NCBI GenBank assembly: GCA_902799855.1
Contig: CADCCA010000032.1
Location: 1-14,105, forward strand
Source: an uncultured Erysipelotrichaceae bacterium
Lineage (GTDB): Bacteria > Bacillota_I > Bacilli_A > RFN20 > CAG-826
DNA: 14,105 nucleotides
Direction of reading: 5' to 3'
The position numbers and the translations under genes are program-made. Below the pieces are notes generated by a model. The model had not been told where the DNA came from. It was given only the letters and a program-made list of their open reading frames with translations, and ran no database searches. Of the stretch, positions 6,507-13,377 are shown one piece after another. Position 1 is the first letter of the stretch, and every line of letters begins with the position of its first letter.

Positions 6507-9500
6507 TTAGCTATTTGTTTTAATCACTTCTTCGATATCAACAGCCTTATAATCTTCATCTGTCCAGACGTTGTTGGAATGAGCACAAGCGTAGAGGATG
6601 TTCTTGGCTGCTCTTCTAATGAGGATTGGACCATCGTGTGGAAGGAGTGAACGTAATCTACTTGGTTTGTTGTTGTTGCCTAATTGACTTGGCGTTAACC
6701 ACAAGTCATTACCAGCAACTAAACCGATATTTGTAGCCATATAGTCACTACCAGCATAGTCAGTAACGACGACACCATGGAAGCCCCATTCTTCTCTTAA
6801 GAGAGTGGTTAATAAGGCTTTATTACCACCAGCCCACCATGAACCGACACAGTTGAAGGAGGACATGATACCAATGCCACCTAAATCAACGTAGAGTTCA
6901 AAGCCACGAGCGTAGATTTCTCTAAGAGCTTGTTCGGTTGCCCAAACAAAGACGCCAGAACGATTTCTTTCTTGTTCATTGCATAAGAAGTGTTTGGCAT
7001 AGGAATAAACGCCATATTTTCTACAACCTTGATCTGTATGACCCGCCATTAAACCAGCAATGAGTGGATCTTCTGAATAATATTCGAAGTTTCTACCACC
7101 AAATGGTGAACGGTGAGTATTGATGCCAGGAGCATACCAACCTGTTAAGCCACGAGCGGCACCTTCACGACCGATGGATTCGCCCATAACTCTAGCGATG
7201 TCTGTTGACCAAGAGCAGGCAACGACGACTTCACTTGGGTGACCTGTACCAGAGTGGAAGGCTGAACCAGGACCATCGTAGTCAACCGTTTGTGTTTTGC
7301 CAATGCTATTAACAGCAGCGGTTTGGAAACCACCGTATTCGATGAGTTTTTCCATATCGCCATAGGACATTTGATCTAATAAGGATTCCCATTTTGGATC
7401 ATCCCAATCAGCATCTTTAAGATCTCTAAGAGTTAAAGTACCAGCAACTTCTTGTTGTTTCACTTCTTCATTGATTTGATTGTCTTGAAGTGTGAATGAA
7501 TTTGGACCAGAGTTGTTACTTGCACCACCTGGGAAGTGGCTAGCATTACTTGCAGAAGCTCTATTGAAATCAGCGGTATTCTTCCATGTGCCTTCAAAGT
7601 CACTTCTTGATAAGTAAACATTCTTTTCATCTGTGCCACCAAATTCGACATCTTGGAAAATGTTGGCGTATTCTTTACCTGTTTGATAAGAGGTTTTGAA
7701 TTCGACATCTTCAGCAAGTGTATAGGTCTTAGCGTTTTCTCTACCGTGGACACTTGTTTGAGCGAGATCCCAAACATTTTCTCTAATAGAGAATTCATAA
7801 TCACCTTTTTCTAAAACATAGTAACCTTTTTCGGTTGACCAGGAAGCGATATCTCTAAATTTGAATTCTAATTTATAAGCTTTTGTTTCACCTGGTTCGA
7901 TGATGTTTGTCTTTTGGAAAGAAGATAAGGAATAATATGATTTTTCAATACCACCTGGGGTATACGGAGCATGTGTATAAAGTTGAATGACATCTTTACC
8001 TGGAACACTACCGGTATTTTTGACTTCCACTGTAACTTCAACTTTTTGTTGTTCTTGATCAACTTTGAATTCAGCAATGGATTTGTCGAATGTGGTATAG
8101 CTTAAACCATGACCGAATGAATATTGAACTTCATCATCATAGTCGATGTAGCCTTCTTTAGCGGCTGTAACGTAATAACGGTAACCAACATAGATACCTT
8201 CGTGGTAGTTGGTGAACGTTGCACCTCTAGCGGCACCAGAGGAATATGTTAATGTGGTGTCATTACCAAAATTTTGGTAGGATGGCGCACTCTTAACATC
8301 GTATGGCCATGTATCAACTAAGTGACCAGATGGGTTAACTTTACCTGCAAGGATTTCAGCAATAGCTTTTGTACCAGTTAAGCCTGGGTGACCCATGTAA
8401 ATAGCAGAATCGATTTCAGAATCATCTAAGAATTCAGCTTCGATGACTGTTGGAACGTTCAATAAGATAATAACTTTTTTGAAGTTCTCTTTGAGCATAT
8501 CGATGGCAGCGATTTCATTAGTCTTTAATTTTAATTCTGAATAGTTCATATCTTCGTCTTCAGAACCACGTCTAGTAATACAGAAGATAGCGGTATCAGA
8601 AAAATCTAGAGCATTTTCTAACAAAGTTTGACCATCTAATTCATCAAATGGTGTTTCATAAGCACTGACTGGTGGTTCATAATCGTATGGTGCTTTACTG
8701 TCAACAATTTCAGGATAATTATATTTGTTGAAACCACATTTAATATTGTAATCACTTGGTGCAACAGAAATTGTTCTTCTATTACTACTGTAGTAGTTCT
8801 TAATCATGTTGAAGAGGTTTTCATTGATTTCAAAGCCTTCATCCTTCATTGCTTGTTCAAGTTTTAAAGCGGTTCTTGGGAACGAAGAAACACGACCATC
8901 GGTTTGGAATGAACCAGAACCACCATTACCATAGAACAAACCATAAGCACATGAACCGAAGATGTTCACTTTCTTATTTTGTTCTAAGTTAATTGGTAAA
9001 ACATTGTGTGTGTTTTTGAGTAAGACTGTACCTTCTTCTTGAATGGTCACAACGTTCTTTTCCGCTTCAGCAGCGGCTTGTCTTGATGTTTCAGTGTCAA
9101 TAATATCAACATGGCTACCGTTCATTGTGAACACTAAGTTAGCAAAAGCGGCAGATGGCAAGAATGATGCTGCAGCGGAGGAAATAAGGGCTACAACAGC
9201 GACAACTGGAATTAACCAGCCTCTTAATTTACGCCATGTAATGACATTTTTAACAGGGGTTGTTGCTTCTTTAGCAACTGCTTTCTTATCAGCGCGTGGG
9301 GCTTGTTTGTATTTGTCTAATGTTTCCTTATCGCCTTCTTTAAATTTCATACGGCCAAAAAGCCAGTTGAGAAGGAAATAAGTGCCAACTAGAGCAATAG
9401 CGGCCACGATTAAGATGATTAAACCAATCCACCAATATTCAAAAATTGAGCGGAGAGAATAACCAGCAATAAACGGCTTATCTAAGAAAGACTCTAAGAC

Positions 9501-9512
9501 ACGTAAATTCAT
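6507..9512 (-). CDS. Membrane-anchored family 3 glycoside hydrolase with reversed domain order
   Basis: 1001 residues. Membrane segments at about 28-52 and 99-128 enclose a lysine-rich, probably cytoplasmic loop, which places the rest outside the cell. The GH3 C-terminal-type alpha/beta domain comes first (about 150-420; EEGTVLLKN, HPGLTGTKAIAEILAGKVNPSGHL), followed by a fibronectin III-like domain (480-575). The GH3 (alpha/beta)8 barrel comes last (about 705-975) with KHFLCNEQERNR (840-851) and the nucleophile motif VVVTDYAGSDY, Asp918. The acid/base is probably Glu318 or Glu320 in RRGSEDED. This order is known from Ruminococcus and Butyrivibrio beta-glucosidases. It would act on oligosaccharides at the cell surface as a beta-glucosidase or related exo-glycosidase; exact specificity is not readable. 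AAAGGAG precedes the start by 8 nt. It is monocistronic, flanked by terminators, with a LytTR-like element upstream. Confidence 0.92.
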   Translation of the reverse strand: MNLRVLESFLDKPFIAGYSLRSIFEYWWIGLIILIVAAIALVGTYFLLNWLFGRMKFKEGDKETLDKYKQAPRADKKAVAKEATTPVKNVITWRKLRGWLIPVVAVVALISSAAASFLPSAAFANLVFTMNGSHVDIIDTETSRQAAAEAEKNVVTIQEEGTVLLKNTHNVLPINLEQNKKVNIFGSCAYGLFYGNGGSGSFQTDGRVSSFPRTALKLEQAMKDEGFEINENLFNMIKNYYSSNRRTISVAPSDYNIKCGFNKYNYPEIVDSKAPYDYEPPVSAYETPFDELDGQTLLENALDFSDTAIFCITRRGSEDEDMNYSELKLKTNEIAAIDMLKENFKKVIILLNVPTVIEAEFLDDSEIDSAIYMGHPGLTGTKAIAEILAGKVNPSGHLVDTWPYDVKSAPSYQNFGNDTTLTYSSGAARGATFTNYHEGIYVGYRYYVTAAKEGYIDYDDEVQYSFGHGLSYTTFDKSIAEFKVDQEQQKVEVTVEVKNTGSVPGKDVIQLYTHAPYTPGGIEKSYYSLSSFQKTNIIEPGETKAYKLEFKFRDIASWSTEKGYYVLEKGDYEFSIRENVWDLAQTSVHGRENAKTYTLAEDVEFKTSYQTGKEYANIFQDVEFGGTDEKNVYLSRSDFEGTWKNTADFNRASASNASHFPGGASNNSGPNSFTLQDNQINEEVKQQEVAGTLTLRDLKDADWDDPKWESLLDQMSYGDMEKLIEYGGFQTAAVNSIGKTQTVDYDGPGSAFHSGTGHPSEVVVACSWSTDIARVMGESIGREGAARGLTGWYAPGINTHRSPFGGRNFEYYSEDPLIAGLMAGHTDQGCRKYGVYSYAKHFLCNEQERNRSGVFVWATEQALREIYARGFELYVDLGGIGIMSSFNCVGSWWAGGNKALLTTLLREEWGFHGVVVTDYAGSDYMATNIGLVAGNDLWLTPSQLGNNNKPSRLRSLLPHDGPILIRRAAKNILYACAHSNNVWTDEDYKAVDIEEVIKTNS

Positions 9513-9542
9513 ATTTGAATCTCCTTTACATATGTGCGTTAA

Positions 9543-9570
9543 AGCATAGAAAAGTCAAAAATATTGACAA
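9543..9570 (-). promoter_or_regulatory. Alternative GH3 promoter with an overlapping inverted repeat
   Basis: On the minus strand TTGTCA (9565-9570) and TATGCT (9543-9548) are 16 bp apart, a better -35 than that of the upstream LytTR-like promoter. The inverted repeat GTCAA-N5-TTGAC (9554-9568) overlaps the -35 and spacer and could be an operator. Which promoter is used cannot be decided from sequence. Confidence 0.35.
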
Positions 9571-9617
9571 AAAGCTATGTTTAACAAGTTCGCTATTAAT
9601 ATAACAAGGAAAAATAA

Positions 9618-9666
9618 ATAATAGAAAGATAATTCATAACTTTGCATTTTATGAGCATAAACTGAA
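9618..9666 (-). promoter_or_regulatory. Predicted LytTR-regulated promoter of the GH3 gene
   Basis: On the minus strand TTCAGTTTATG (9656-9666) contains TCAGTTTAT, a full match to the LytTR half-site form [TA][AC][CA]GTTN[AG][TG]. A second copy, GCAAAGTTATG (9635-9645), has its GTT core exactly 22 bp away. The second copy overlaps a weak -35 (TGCAAA, 9641-9646), followed after 17 bp by TATTAT (9618-9623). This is the typical layout of LytTR-activated promoters. The same arrangement lies at 4244-4293. Confidence 0.5.
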
Positions 9667-9687
9667 ATAAGAATTTAGGAAAATAGC

Positions 9688-9722
9688 ATAAAAAAACCGC
9701 TAGCGGGGGAACGCTTGCGGTT
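9688..9722 (-). terminator. Rho-independent terminator of the small heat-shock gene
   Basis: On the minus strand AACCGC-A-AGCG pairs with CGCT-A-GCGGTT (10 pairs, one A-A mismatch) around a 6-nt loop, followed by TTTTT. It lies about 45 nt after the heat-shock stop codon and isolates the GH3 gene from read-through. Confidence 0.88.
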
Positions 9723-9766
9723 ATAAAAGCTCGTCAGCTTTTTGCGGAAGGAGATTATAGAATACG

Positions 9767-10168
9767 TTATGCAATTTGCACAAGGTGTTCCTTTTCGATT
9801 TCTTTTTCTGTGTGTTTCTTAATGTTGATGGTAAGGACACCGTTTTCTAATTTAGCGGACACGTCACTTAATTTGACGGTATCACCAACATAGTAGGAAC
9901 GTGAATATTCACCGTAGCTTCTTTCGCGACAGATGTATTCTTCTTCGTTTTCTTCCTCTTGGTTAAGAGTGGCGGACACTTTAAGATAACCGTTTTCCAA
10001 GGTGATCTTTGTATCTTCCTTTTTAACTTCAGGAAGTTCAATCTTCATTTGATAATTCTCTTTTGTTTCTTTGATGTCTGTTTTCATCATGTGTGATACG
10101 GAACAGTTGTTTGCTCTAAGGAAAAATCTGTCGAAAAATGGATCATAAGTTGTAATATAATTTTTCAT
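9767..10168 (-). CDS. Small heat-shock protein (Hsp20/alpha-crystallin family)
   Basis: 133 residues, a normal length for the family. It is an ATP-independent cytoplasmic holdase that keeps unfolding proteins soluble. The short N-terminal arm has the usual YDPFFDRFF. The alpha-crystallin domain spans about 27-120: IELPEVKKEDTKITLENGYL, then RERSYGEYSRSYYV, then AKLENGVLTINIKK with the conserved GVL. The C-terminal VQI fits the I/V-x-I/V motif that docks onto neighbouring subunits during oligomerisation. AGGAGG ends 8 nt before the ATG. Two CIRCE operators lie upstream, so HrcA control is expected. It is followed by its own terminator, so it is monocistronic. Confidence 0.95.
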   Translation of the reverse strand: MKNYITTYDPFFDRFFLRANNCSVSHMMKTDIKETKENYQMKIELPEVKKEDTKITLENGYLKVSATLNQEEENEEEYICRERSYGEYSRSYYVGDTVKLSDVSAKLENGVLTINIKKHTEKEIEKEHLVQIA

Positions 10169-10194
10169 AATTTTTGCCTCCTATATTACTTCTT

Positions 10195-10221
10195 TTAGCA
10201 CTCTAACTCTTCGACTGCTAA
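10195..10221 (-). promoter_or_regulatory. CIRCE operator 2 (HrcA binding site), downstream copy
   Basis: TTAGCACTC-N9-GACTGCTAA matches the CIRCE consensus TTAGCACTC-N9-GAGTGCTAA at 17 of 18 arm positions. It lies just downstream of the -10, over the expected transcription start region and in the leader of the heat-shock mRNA. Confidence 0.85.
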
Positions 10222-10228
10222 CACCAAT

Positions 10229-10257
10229 ATAGTAGATTAAAATTAGCACTCTGTCAA
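10229..10257 (-). promoter_or_regulatory. Promoter of the small heat-shock gene
   Basis: On the minus strand a consensus -35 TTGACA (10252-10257) and a -10 TACTAT (10229-10234) are 17 bp apart. The -35 lies within the spacer of CIRCE 1, and CIRCE 2 begins 8 bp past the -10. Confidence 0.75.
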
Positions 10258-10269
10258 TAGGAGTGCCAA
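10243..10269 (-). promoter_or_regulatory. CIRCE operator 1 (HrcA binding site), upstream copy
   Basis: TTAGCACTC-N9-GAGTGCCAA matches the CIRCE consensus at 17 of 18 arm positions. Its central 9 bp include the -35 of the heat-shock promoter, so bound HrcA would block polymerase. Confidence 0.9.
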
Positions 10270-10290
10270 AAAATTTTTAAAATATTTTAT

Positions 10291-10312
10291 TTAGATAAAT
10301 TTATTTATCTAA
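10291..10312 (-). terminator. AT-only inverted repeat at the end of the pseudouridine synthase gene (weak terminator candidate)
   Basis: Nine-base arms TTAGATAAA and TTTATCTAA are separated by 4 nt and include the stop codon at 10301-10303. The stem contains only two G-C pairs and the minus-strand 3' side is A/T-mixed, so termination would be inefficient. A plus-strand run of seven T follows the other side. Confidence 0.3.
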
Positions 10313-10882
10313 TTTTTTTAATATTTCTTGTAATTCTATGGGTAAATCACAAGAAAATTCCTTATTTTTGAGGTAATTTAATGGTCCTTTTATATCTAAA
10401 AATTTCAATTTATAAGCATGTAAAAATTGATTTTCAAAGTTAAATTCGCGCTTAAAAATGTTATTAACTTTATAATCACCATACTTAATATCGCCTACAA
10501 CATGATGACGGATATATGACATGTGCGCTCTTATTTGGTGTGTACGACCTGTGAGTAGCTGCACATCAAGCAATGTATAATCCTTATATTTTTCTAATAC
10601 GTGATATTTGGTAATGGCAGATTTAGCACCACTTTTAAGAGGGGCTACTACCATCTTTTTGCGTTCGAAACTTTTTCTAAGCGGAGCGTCCACCACTCCG
10701 TCTTCTTCAATTTGACCAGTCACCAAAGTGATATAGTGTTTTTCAATTTGGGTATGGTCGTTGAAAATCTTGCCTAGTTCATCCGCGGTTTTCTTGTTTT
10801 TTGCGAAAACACATAGGCCTGATGTGTCTTTATCCAAACGATGCGCTGGCATCGCGGCCATTTTTAAATATTCACTGACCAT
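10301..10882 (-). CDS. RluA-family RNA pseudouridine synthase, N-terminally short
   Basis: 193 residues. RluA-family enzymes isomerise uridine to pseudouridine in rRNA or tRNA. The catalytic motif HRLDKDTSG is at 14-22 with Asp17 the nucleophile; LLTGRTHQIRAHM (109-121) and FLHA (153-156) complete the family signatures. Usual members have about 300 residues with an N-terminal S4 domain and a first catalytic-domain motif like VNKPAG; both are missing. The frame can extend upstream by 12 non-ATG codons (WIESHDSLDK, which resembles the family region before HRLD) to a TAA at 10919-10921. No remnant of the missing part is seen in any minus-strand frame. ATG 10882 has no Shine-Dalgarno site, while AAGGGAG lies about 30 nt upstream. 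It may be a truncated, decaying gene or use a non-standard start such as ATT. Divergent from thyA. Confidence 0.7.
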   Translation of the reverse strand: MVSEYLKMAAMPAHRLDKDTSGLCVFAKNKKTADELGKIFNDHTQIEKHYITLVTGQIEEDGVVDAPLRKSFERKKMVVAPLKSGAKSAITKYHVLEKYKDYTLLDVQLLTGRTHQIRAHMSYIRHHVVGDIKYGDYKVNNIFKREFNFENQFLHAYKLKFLDIKGPLNYLKNKEFSCDLPIELQEILKKLDK

Positions 10883-10968
10883 TTTATCTAAAGAATCATG
10901 CGATTCAATCCATCTCCCTTATTTTTCCTTATTTATAGGTAACACGCAAAAGATTTTTACGTTTTTGG

Positions 10969-10997
10969 TTTAGATATGGCTGTATTTTGAATATAAT
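10969..10997 (+). promoter_or_regulatory. Promoter of the thyA-folA-asnA operon
   Basis: A consensus -10 TATAAT (10992-10997) lies 17 bp after a weak -35 TTTAGA (10969-10974). Transcription would start near 11004, giving a leader of about 17 nt that includes the Shine-Dalgarno GTGAGG (11007-11012), 8 nt before the ATG. Confidence 0.65.
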
Positions 10998-11020
10998 GTA
11001 TTCAACGTGAGGTTATTATT

Positions 11021-11851
11021 ATGTCTAAAGCAGATGAAATTTTCGTAGCCAATATAAAAGATATTCTTGAAAACGGTTTCTGGGATACCGAATTAAATGT
11101 CAGACCACATTGGGAAGATGGTACTCCAGCTCACACCGTTAAAAAATTCTGCATTGTGAATAGATATAATCTGCAAGAAGAATTACCAATCTTAACTATT
11201 AGAAGAACGGCTTTTAAAAGTTGTTTAGATGAACTCCTTTGGATTTGGCAAAAGAAATCCAATAACGTTCATGATCTTAATTCTCACATATGGGATTCAT
11301 GGGCTGATGAAAATGGTTCCATCGGTAAAGCCTATGGTTATCAATTAGCGAAGAAATCCATTTACCCAGAAGGTGAATTCGACCAAGTTGATAGAGTCTT
11401 ATTCGATTTAAAGAACAATCCTCAAAGTAGAAGAATCATGACCAACATCTATAACTTTGAAGATTTACATGAAATGGGTTTATATCCATGTGCTTATTCT
11501 ATGACATTTAATGTCAGTGGCGACACTCTTAACGGCATCTTAAATCAAAGAAGTAACGATATGTTAACAGCAAACAACTGGAATGTTCTTCAATATTCTT
11601 TATTGCTTATGATGTTTGCCCAAGTATCTGGTTTAAAAGCTGGTACATTAGTGCACGTTATTGCTGACGCACATATTTATGACAGACACATCGATATCGT
11701 TAAAGAAGTGATTAACAAACCACAACATAAAGCGCCTAAATTAAAAATGAATCCAAACGTTAAAAACTTCTATGATTTCAAGGTGGAAGATTTTGAACTC
11801 ATCGATTACGAATACGAACCATTAGATAAGAAGATTCCGGTGGCTATTTAA
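11021..11851 (+). CDS. thyA: Thymidylate synthase
   Basis: 276 residues, close to the usual 264-290. It methylates dUMP to dTMP using methylene-tetrahydrofolate, releasing dihydrofolate. Visible motifs: phosphate-binding SRR (136-138), catalytic Cys157 in LYPCAYS, QRSND (176-180) and HVIADAHIYDRH (212-223). The LTANNWN stretch (182-188) replaces the E. coli-type LGxPFN, and the active-site context LYPCAYS replaces PPCH. This variant is known from Bacillota enzymes and keeps the nucleotide-binding asparagine. It is the first gene of an operon. The next gene, dihydrofolate reductase, regenerates the folate that this enzyme oxidises. The start is supported by the nearby Shine-Dalgarno site and promoter. 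Confidence 0.96.
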   Translation: MSKADEIFVANIKDILENGFWDTELNVRPHWEDGTPAHTVKKFCIVNRYNLQEELPILTIRRTAFKSCLDELLWIWQKKSNNVHDLNSHIWDSWADENGSIGKAYGYQLAKKSIYPEGEFDQVDRVLFDLKNNPQSRRIMTNIYNFEDLHEMGLYPCAYSMTFNVSGDTLNGILNQRSNDMLTANNWNVLQYSLLLMMFAQVSGLKAGTLVHVIADAHIYDRHIDIVKEVINKPQHKAPKLKMNPNVKNFYDFKVEDFELIDYEYEPLDKKIPVAI

Positions 11852-11852
11852 T

Positions 11853-12365
11853 ATGATTATTTCCATTCTTAACTGCGATAAAAAATACGGTATTGGTAAA
11901 AGAAACGGTCTACTTTTTTCTTTACCAAAAGATATGAAGTTTTTCCGTGAAACAACTTTAAACCACGTTGTTTGTATGGGTGAAAATACTTTATTATCCT
12001 TCCCAGGCAGTAAGCCGCTTAAAAATAGAACTAGTATCGTTTTATCTCAAGATCCTACTCATAACTATGAAGGCGTAGTCAATGTTCATAGTTTTGAAGA
12101 CTTCTTAAAAAAGATTAAAGAGTACGAAATAAGCGACACGGTATTCATTATTGGTGGCGCTTCTATCTATAGACAAACCCTCCCATATGTTGACGAAGTC
12201 TATTTAACTAAGGTCAATGCTGATGGAGGAGCGGAAGTATTTTTCGTTAATTTAGACGAGGAAAAAGACTTTGAACTCGTCAAAGAAAGCGAACCAGAAA
12301 TGGATGGGGACTTAGAAATTAAATTCACTGTCTATAGAAATAACAATAAGAAAGAAATTGCTTAA
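11853..12365 (+). CDS. folA: Dihydrofolate reductase
   Basis: 170 residues, the usual bacterial length. It reduces dihydrofolate to tetrahydrofolate with NADPH in the cytoplasm. Features: N-terminal strand IISILNCDKKYGIGKRNGLL, substrate-binding Asp27 in SLPKDMKFF, cofactor region SIVLSQD, and the FIIGGASIY loop with the cis Gly-Gly pair. The tryptophan usual in the LPW segment is Phe22 (LLFSLP). The ATG follows the thyA stop codon with a single base between (TAATATG). GGTGG about 9 nt before the start can act as the ribosome site, so translational coupling is likely. It works directly with ThyA in the dTMP cycle. Confidence 0.95.
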   Translation: MIISILNCDKKYGIGKRNGLLFSLPKDMKFFRETTLNHVVCMGENTLLSFPGSKPLKNRTSIVLSQDPTHNYEGVVNVHSFEDFLKKIKEYEISDTVFIIGGASIYRQTLPYVDEVYLTKVNADGGAEVFFVNLDEEKDFELVKESEPEMDGDLEIKFTVYRNNNKKEIA

Positions 12366-12366
12366 T

Positions 12367-13365
12367 ATGAAAAACAACATCTATCCAAAGAACTATCAAA
12401 GCCTTTTAAATTTGGTCGATACTCAAATCGCTATCAAATTAATTAAGGATACATTTGAAAGAGAACTCGCTAAAGAATTAAATCTTATGCGTGTTAGTGC
12501 GCCTTTATTCGTGGAACCAGAAACTGGTTTAAACGATAACTTAAGTGGCTTTGAAAAAGCTGTGTCTTTTGAAGTTAATGAAGATGAAAAGAATTTAGAA
12601 ATCGTTCAATCATTAGCGAAATGGAAAAGATATGCTTTGAATAAATATAATATCGATGGCCTATACACCGATATGAACGCGATTAGAAGATTTGAAGATT
12701 TAGATAATCTCCACTCCTTATATGTTGACCAATGGGACTGGGAAAGAAGATTAGCCCCAGAAGAAAGAAAAATGAGCACTCTTAGAAGAGTGGTTAAAAG
12801 AATATACAAAGCATTTATTAAGACATACAACGCTTTAGTCAAAAGATATCCAGTGTTACAAAATGAATTCCCAAAAGATATCACATTTGTGACCACTAAA
12901 GAATTAGAAGCTAAATATCCAAGCCTTTCTAGAAAAGAAAGAGAAAACGCTATTTGTAAGGAATACGGTGCTGTGTTTCTAATTGGAATTGGCGGTAAAT
13001 TAAAAGATGGAAAACCACACGATTCTCGTGCCGCTGACTATGATGATTGGAAGATGAACGGTGACATTTTACTTTGGTACGAACCACTTCAAATCGCCTT
13101 TGAATTATCCAGTATGGGTATTAGAGTTAACAAAGAATCCTTATTGAAACAAATCAAAGCCAAGGGTGAAGAATATAAACTCGAAATGCCTTATCATAAA
13201 CAAATATTAAATGAAGAGTTACCACTATCAATTGGTGGAGGTATTGGTCAATCTCGTTTGTGTATGTATCTACTTAAAAAAATCCACATCGGCGAAGTTC
13301 AATCTTCTTATTGGCCAGATGAGGATATTAAAGAATTCAAAAAATATAACGTCAATCTCTTATGA
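12367..13365 (+). CDS. asnA: Aspartate-ammonia ligase (asparagine synthetase A)
   Basis: 332 residues from the ATG at 12367, matching the family (about 330). It makes asparagine from aspartate, ammonia and ATP via aspartyl-AMP, with a class II tRNA-synthetase-like fold. Motifs: DNLSGFEKAV (57-66), SLAKWKR (82-88), VDQWDWER (120-127), VFLIGIGGKLKDGKPHD in the middle, NGDILLW, ELSSMGIRV, and the class II motif 3-like GGGIGQSRL near 290-298. An in-frame TTG lies at 12358 inside folA. The ATG is preferred because it gives the same TAATATG junction as thyA-folA and fits the homologous N-terminus. Its only upstream purine stretch is AAGAAAG, so reinitiation after folA is likely. Its link to the folate genes is positional only. 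Confidence 0.95.
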   Translation: MKNNIYPKNYQSLLNLVDTQIAIKLIKDTFERELAKELNLMRVSAPLFVEPETGLNDNLSGFEKAVSFEVNEDEKNLEIVQSLAKWKRYALNKYNIDGLYTDMNAIRRFEDLDNLHSLYVDQWDWERRLAPEERKMSTLRRVVKRIYKAFIKTYNALVKRYPVLQNEFPKDITFVTTKELEAKYPSLSRKERENAICKEYGAVFLIGIGGKLKDGKPHDSRAADYDDWKMNGDILLWYEPLQIAFELSSMGIRVNKESLLKQIKAKGEEYKLEMPYHKQILNEELPLSIGGGIGQSRLCMYLLKKIHIGEVQSSYWPDEDIKEFKKYNVNLL

Positions 13366-13377
13366 TTGGCGTTTTTT
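13348..13377. terminator. Bidirectional terminator shared by asnA and the convergent membrane protein gene
   Basis: AACGTCAATC pairs with GATTGGCGTT (10 bp, one G-U) around the loop TCTTAT, followed on the plus strand by TTTT (six T in all, two paired). On the minus strand the tail is TATATTTTTT, so it can stop transcription from both sides. Confidence 0.88.

Noticed and set aside
6507..9512. Reversed GH3 domain order as a wholly new architecture.
   Set aside because: C-terminal-domain-first GH3 enzymes are already known from rumen bacteria; only the double membrane anchor and its context are noted.
9526..9531. Minimal ATG-TAA start-stop directly before the GH3 ribosome site.
   Set aside because: The six bases overlap the Shine-Dalgarno AAAGGAG and have no ribosome site of their own; probably chance.
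12358..12366. TTG at 12358 as the asnA start, giving three extra residues and an overlap with folA.
   Set aside because: The ATG at 12367 fits homologous N-termini and repeats the TAATATG junction seen at thyA-folA.
13363..13365. Possibility that TGA encodes tryptophan, as in Mycoplasma-type codes.
   Set aside because: asnA ends exactly at this TGA at its family length and within a terminator hairpin, while tryptophans in the window are encoded by TGG.
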